Shown here: piece by piece, positions 61,733-64,000 of the stretch
Numbering within the stretch: position 1 is the first letter of the stretch
Layout: each line of letters opens with the position of its first letter
Assembly (NCBI GenBank): GCA_046348365.1
Contig: JAXMEL010000001.1
Location: 62,001-126,000, forward strand
Origin: JAEUPI01 sp046348365
Lineage (GTDB): Bacteria > Pseudomonadota > Gammaproteobacteria > Burkholderiales > Burkholderiaceae_C
Direction of reading: 5' to 3'
Length of the DNA: 64,000 nucleotides
Made by a program: the position numbers and the translations under genes
The notes under the pieces: model-generated
Databases searched by the model: none
Told to the model about the DNA's origin: nothing
The model's input: only the letters and a program-made list of their open reading frames with translations

Positions 61733-62138
61733 ACGCCCACAGCCGGCTGGCGATCCAGGTGAGCACGGCCACCGCCACCAGCACCAGGCCGAGCGCCACG
61801 TCGTAGCGCAGCGCAGTGCCGTGCAGCAGCATCGCATAGGCCGCTTCGTTGACGGCAAAGCCGGTGAACGAGATGGCCGCGAAGCGCGGCAGCGAACGCC
61901 GCGTCGGTGCTTGCGCATCGGCGAACGTCCAGTGCTGGTGCCCGGCCCACGAGAGGCCGAACGCGCCCAGCCAGCCGAGCGGATTGGCCAGCAGCGGCGC
62001 CAAGCCGGCGCGCACGATGGCCACGACAATCAGCCAATGCAGCGCCGCAGCCGCCGTGCCGACCGCAACGAACCGCGCGACGCGCCGGAGCCCTGGGCGG
62101 GGTGTCGACGGTGAGCGACGGTGCGACGGTGAAGCCAC
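61665..62138 (-). CDS. GtrA-like membrane protein
   Basis: 157 aa from a GTG at 62138. Four membrane helices; RVARFVAVGTAAAALHWLIV at the start, GLSWAGHQHWTFAD (the GtrA FxxxRxWTF-type turn) and ISFTGFAVNEAAY. GtrA proteins are thought to flip lipid-linked sugars. It is on the opposite strand to the ArnT-like gene and overlaps its 3' end by 68 bases, and its start overlaps the start of the deacetylase gene. The exact start is uncertain. Confidence 0.75.
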   Translation of the reverse strand: MASPSHRRSPSTPRPGLRRVARFVAVGTAAAALHWLIVVAIVRAGLAPLLANPLGWLGAFGLSWAGHQHWTFADAQAPTRRSLPRFAAISFTGFAVNEAAYAMLLHGTALRYDVALGLVLVAVAVLTWIASRLWAFTGTAPPPPADSDPGATGPRLS

Positions 62139-62965
62139 GGCGCATTGTGCTGTGCGTCGACGACGTGGGCCTGTCCGATGCCATCGATCAGGCGCTGCTC
62201 GCGCTGCATGCGGTCGGCCGCGCCTCGGCGGGCAGCGTGCTGGTCGACGGGCCGAGCCTGCCGCGCAGCGTGGTGGCGCTGCGCGAACGCGCTGGCGCGG
62301 GCCTGGAGCTGGGCCTGCACCTGAATCTGACCGAGCCGCTCGCGGCGGCGCCCGCGGTGCGCAGCCTGCCGGCGCTGATTGGGGCCGCCTACGTGGGCCG
62401 CCTCGATCGCGCCGCGCTGCGTGCCGAAATCGACCGCCAGATCGACGCCTACGTCGCGCTGCTCGGACGGCCGCCCGACTTCGTGGACGGCCACCAGCAT
62501 GTGCAGCAGCTGCCCGTCGTGCGCGAGCTGCTGCTCGACGCGGTGCGCGCGCGCGCCTGGCCGGTCGCACCCTGGATCCGCGTCGCTCGCGCGCCGCGGT
62601 GGGCGCGCTCGCACGCGGGCGCGCGCTGGGCCGATCGCCAGAAGGCGCGCGTGGTGGCGTGGCTGGGCGCGGCCGCGTTGGCCCGCGGCGCCCGCGCAGC
62701 AGGCCTGCGCACCAACGGCCACCTGCTCGGCGTGCGTGCGTTCGACGCCGATGCCGCCCGCTTCACGCAGGCGTTACAGGCCTGGCTCGACGCAGCGGTC
62801 GACGGCGACCTGCTGATGGCGCATCCCGCCCTCGATGCGCCTGCCGGCGACGCAATCGGGCCGGCGCGTGCGATGGAGCTGGCCGTGCTGGCCGGCCCGG
62901 AGCTGGGCCGCATGCTGCGGCAGCAGGGCATCACGATCGCCCCGATGCGCGCGATCACCGGCTGA
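62111..62965 (+). CDS. YdjC/ChbG-type carbohydrate deacetylase
   Basis: 284 aa from the GTG at 62111 (62129 is an alternative). Metal-binding motifs: CVDDVGLSDAID (Asp-Asp, 15-26), GLHLNLTEPL (His), and VDGHQHVQQLP (His pair). TIM-barrel-like. Removes acetyl groups from N-acetyl sugars; here it may act on the sugar handled by the neighbouring glycosyltransferases. Confidence 0.85.
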   Translation: MSDGATVKPRRIVLCVDDVGLSDAIDQALLALHAVGRASAGSVLVDGPSLPRSVVALRERAGAGLELGLHLNLTEPLAAAPAVRSLPALIGAAYVGRLDRAALRAEIDRQIDAYVALLGRPPDFVDGHQHVQQLPVVRELLLDAVRARAWPVAPWIRVARAPRWARSHAGARWADRQKARVVAWLGAAALARGARAAGLRTNGHLLGVRAFDADAARFTQALQAWLDAAVDGDLLMAHPALDAPAGDAIGPARAMELAVLAGPELGRMLRQQGITIAPMRAITG

Positions 62966-62970
62966 GCGAT

Positions 62971-64000
62971 TCAGCGCGCCACCGCCTGCACCACCAGCTG
63001 CACGCGATCGAGCCCCTGGAAGCGGTCGAGGCTCAGCCGATACGCCAGCCGAGCTCGCTCGGGCAGCGGCTCGACGCGGCCGAACCAGATCGCCTCGCGC
63101 AGCGCACCGGCCACGCGCAGGCGCAGCTTGAGGTGCTTGTCGCCGACGAGGCGCTGCTGCACCACGTCGACCTCGTCGACGAACAGCGGTGCCTCGAAGC
63201 CCTGGCCCCACACCTGCGCGTCGAGCGCGGCCACGGTGTCGGGCGTGAACCATTGCGCCTCGAGCGCACCGTCGCTGGCCAGCCGCCGCTCGAGCGTTGC
63301 CGCGTCGAGCCATTCGGTGGCCACGGCGCGCAACGCGGCGTCGAAGGTGGCGAGGTCTTCGTGCGCCAGCGTCGCGCCGGCGGCCATCGCATGGCCGCCG
63401 AAGCGCCGCAGCAGCTGCGGATGGCGCTTGCTCACCAGGTCGAGCGCATCGCGCAGATGAAAGCCCGCGATCGAGCGGCCCGAGCCCTTGAGCAGGCCGT
63501 CGCTGCCGCGCGCGAAGACGAAGGTCGGCCGGTGCAGCCGGTCCTTCACGCGGCCGGCCACGATGCCCACCACGCCTTCGTGGAAGGCATCGTCGAAGAG
63601 CACCATCGCGGGCGGCGCATCCGCATCGGGCGGCAGGCGGTCGATCAGCGCATGCGCCTGTTCGTTCATGCCGGCCTCGATGTCGCGCCGCTCGCGGTTG
63701 ATGGCATCGAGCATCGTGGCCAGATCCTGCGCGCGCGCAGCGTCGTCGGTGAGCAGGCATTCGATGCCGAGCGTCATGTCGGCCAGGCGGCCGGCGGCGT
63801 TGAGGCGCGGTGCGAGCGCGAAGCCGAAGTCGAACGCGCTGCAACGTGCGGCGTCGCGGCCCGCAGCCGCCAGCAACGCCGCCACACCCGGCTGCATGCG
63901 GCCGGCGCGGATGCGCTTCAAGCCCATCGCCACCAGGCGGCGGTTGTTGTCGTCGAGCTTCACCACGTCGGCCACGGTGCCCAGCGCCACCAGATCGAGC
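62971..64000 (-). CDS. recJ: Single-stranded-DNA exonuclease RecJ, C-terminal part
   Basis: 343 codons of the 3' part; the 5' end is beyond the window. Contains VALGTVADVVKL (end of the DHH domain), LAPRLNAAGRL, the DHHA1 domain with GVVGIVAGRVKDRLHRPTFVFA, GSGRSIAGFHLRDAL and GGHAMAAGATL, then the OB fold (about the last 110 residues). 5'-3' exonuclease in recombination and mismatch repair. Five bases past the stop of the YdjC gene on the other strand. Confidence 0.93.
   Translation of the reverse strand, partial: LDLVALGTVADVVKLDDNNRRLVAMGLKRIRAGRMQPGVAALLAAAGRDAARCSAFDFGFALAPRLNAAGRLADMTLGIECLLTDDAARAQDLATMLDAINRERRDIEAGMNEQAHALIDRLPPDADAPPAMVLFDDAFHEGVVGIVAGRVKDRLHRPTFVFARGSDGLLKGSGRSIAGFHLRDALDLVSKRHPQLLRRFGGHAMAAGATLAHEDLATFDAALRAVATEWLDAATLERRLASDGALEAQWFTPDTVAALDAQVWGQGFEAPLFVDEVDVVQQRLVGDKHLKLRLRVAGALREAIWFGRVEPLPERARLAYRLSLDRFQGLDRVQLVVQAVAR

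Overview
The window is a GC-rich (roughly 70% by eye, not counted) chromosomal segment, densely packed with genes that have short or overlapping junctions. Gene content points to a betaproteobacterium of the order Burkholderiales, most like the Rubrivivax/Leptothrix/Methylibium/Piscinibacter group: a Bug-type tricarboxylate-binding protein, a prfB-HAD-pepN-fbp run, an ExeA/GspB pair, a DUF6502/DUF5666 pair, a DUF4212/VC_2705-type sodium symporter and an NAD-type isocitrate dehydrogenase. This placement is inference from gene families; no 16S gene is present. I see no insertion sequence, prophage, CRISPR array or rRNA. Nearly all genes share the same GC-rich codon style; the only clearly AT-richer spots are short promoter regions (hicAB near 9.6 kb, the DUF6502 operon near 55.57 kb).

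0-9.9 kb: a GST, a small exported protein, gspB and exeA on the minus strand, a divergent hybrid histidine kinase, NAD-isocitrate dehydrogenase, an atypical SDR, a cyclic-nucleotide-domain protein without a DNA-binding domain, an exported coiled-coil protein, a hicAB toxin-antitoxin pair and tRNA-Ser(UGA). 9.9-17.3 kb: formate-THF ligase, then a complete vitamin B12 uptake operon (btuB-btuC-btuD-btuF) led by a well-formed cobalamin riboswitch that starts just after apaH. 17.3-20.8 kb: a translationally coupled CNNM transporter-SapC-fumarylacetoacetase run. 20.9-31.9 kb: transport and catabolism: a five-gene branched-chain-type ABC importer, two MetE C-terminal-domain-like methyltransferases, an enoyl-CoA hydratase/isomerase, an orphan Bug binding protein and a nitronate monooxygenase. 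32-35.7 kb: tRNA-Thr(CGU) with its terminator, an exported SGNH hydrolase and an IorAB-type molybdenum hydroxylase.

35.7-42 kb (minus strand): prfB (with the programmed +1 frameshift), HAD phosphatase, pepN, class I FBPase and a histidine phosphatase. 42-45 kb: metallophosphoesterase, Ser/Thr kinase-universal stress protein fusion and an unknown two-domain protein, a likely signalling operon. 45-50 kb: a divergent pair of transporter units (MHS-type MFS with a tiny membrane protein, versus DUF4212 + large sodium:solute symporter), separated by an intergenic region with two inverted copies of a direct-repeat operator. 50-56 kb: alpha/beta hydrolase, GNAT, acyl-CoA synthetase, then the DUF6502-DUF5666 operon with tandem palindromes over its promoter and start codon. 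56-64 kb: YbaK, PlsY with a His-rich tail, RidA, rnm-yciO, a GtrB/ArnT/GtrA-like surface-glycan cassette with a YdjC deacetylase, and the 3' part of recJ running off the edge.

The most promising candidates for undescribed biology are the DUF6502-DUF5666 operon with its tandem palindromes, the kinase-Usp/phosphoesterase/unknown operon, and the sodium symporter with an EF-hand-like loop under a paired direct-repeat regulatory region. No claim here was checked by database search.
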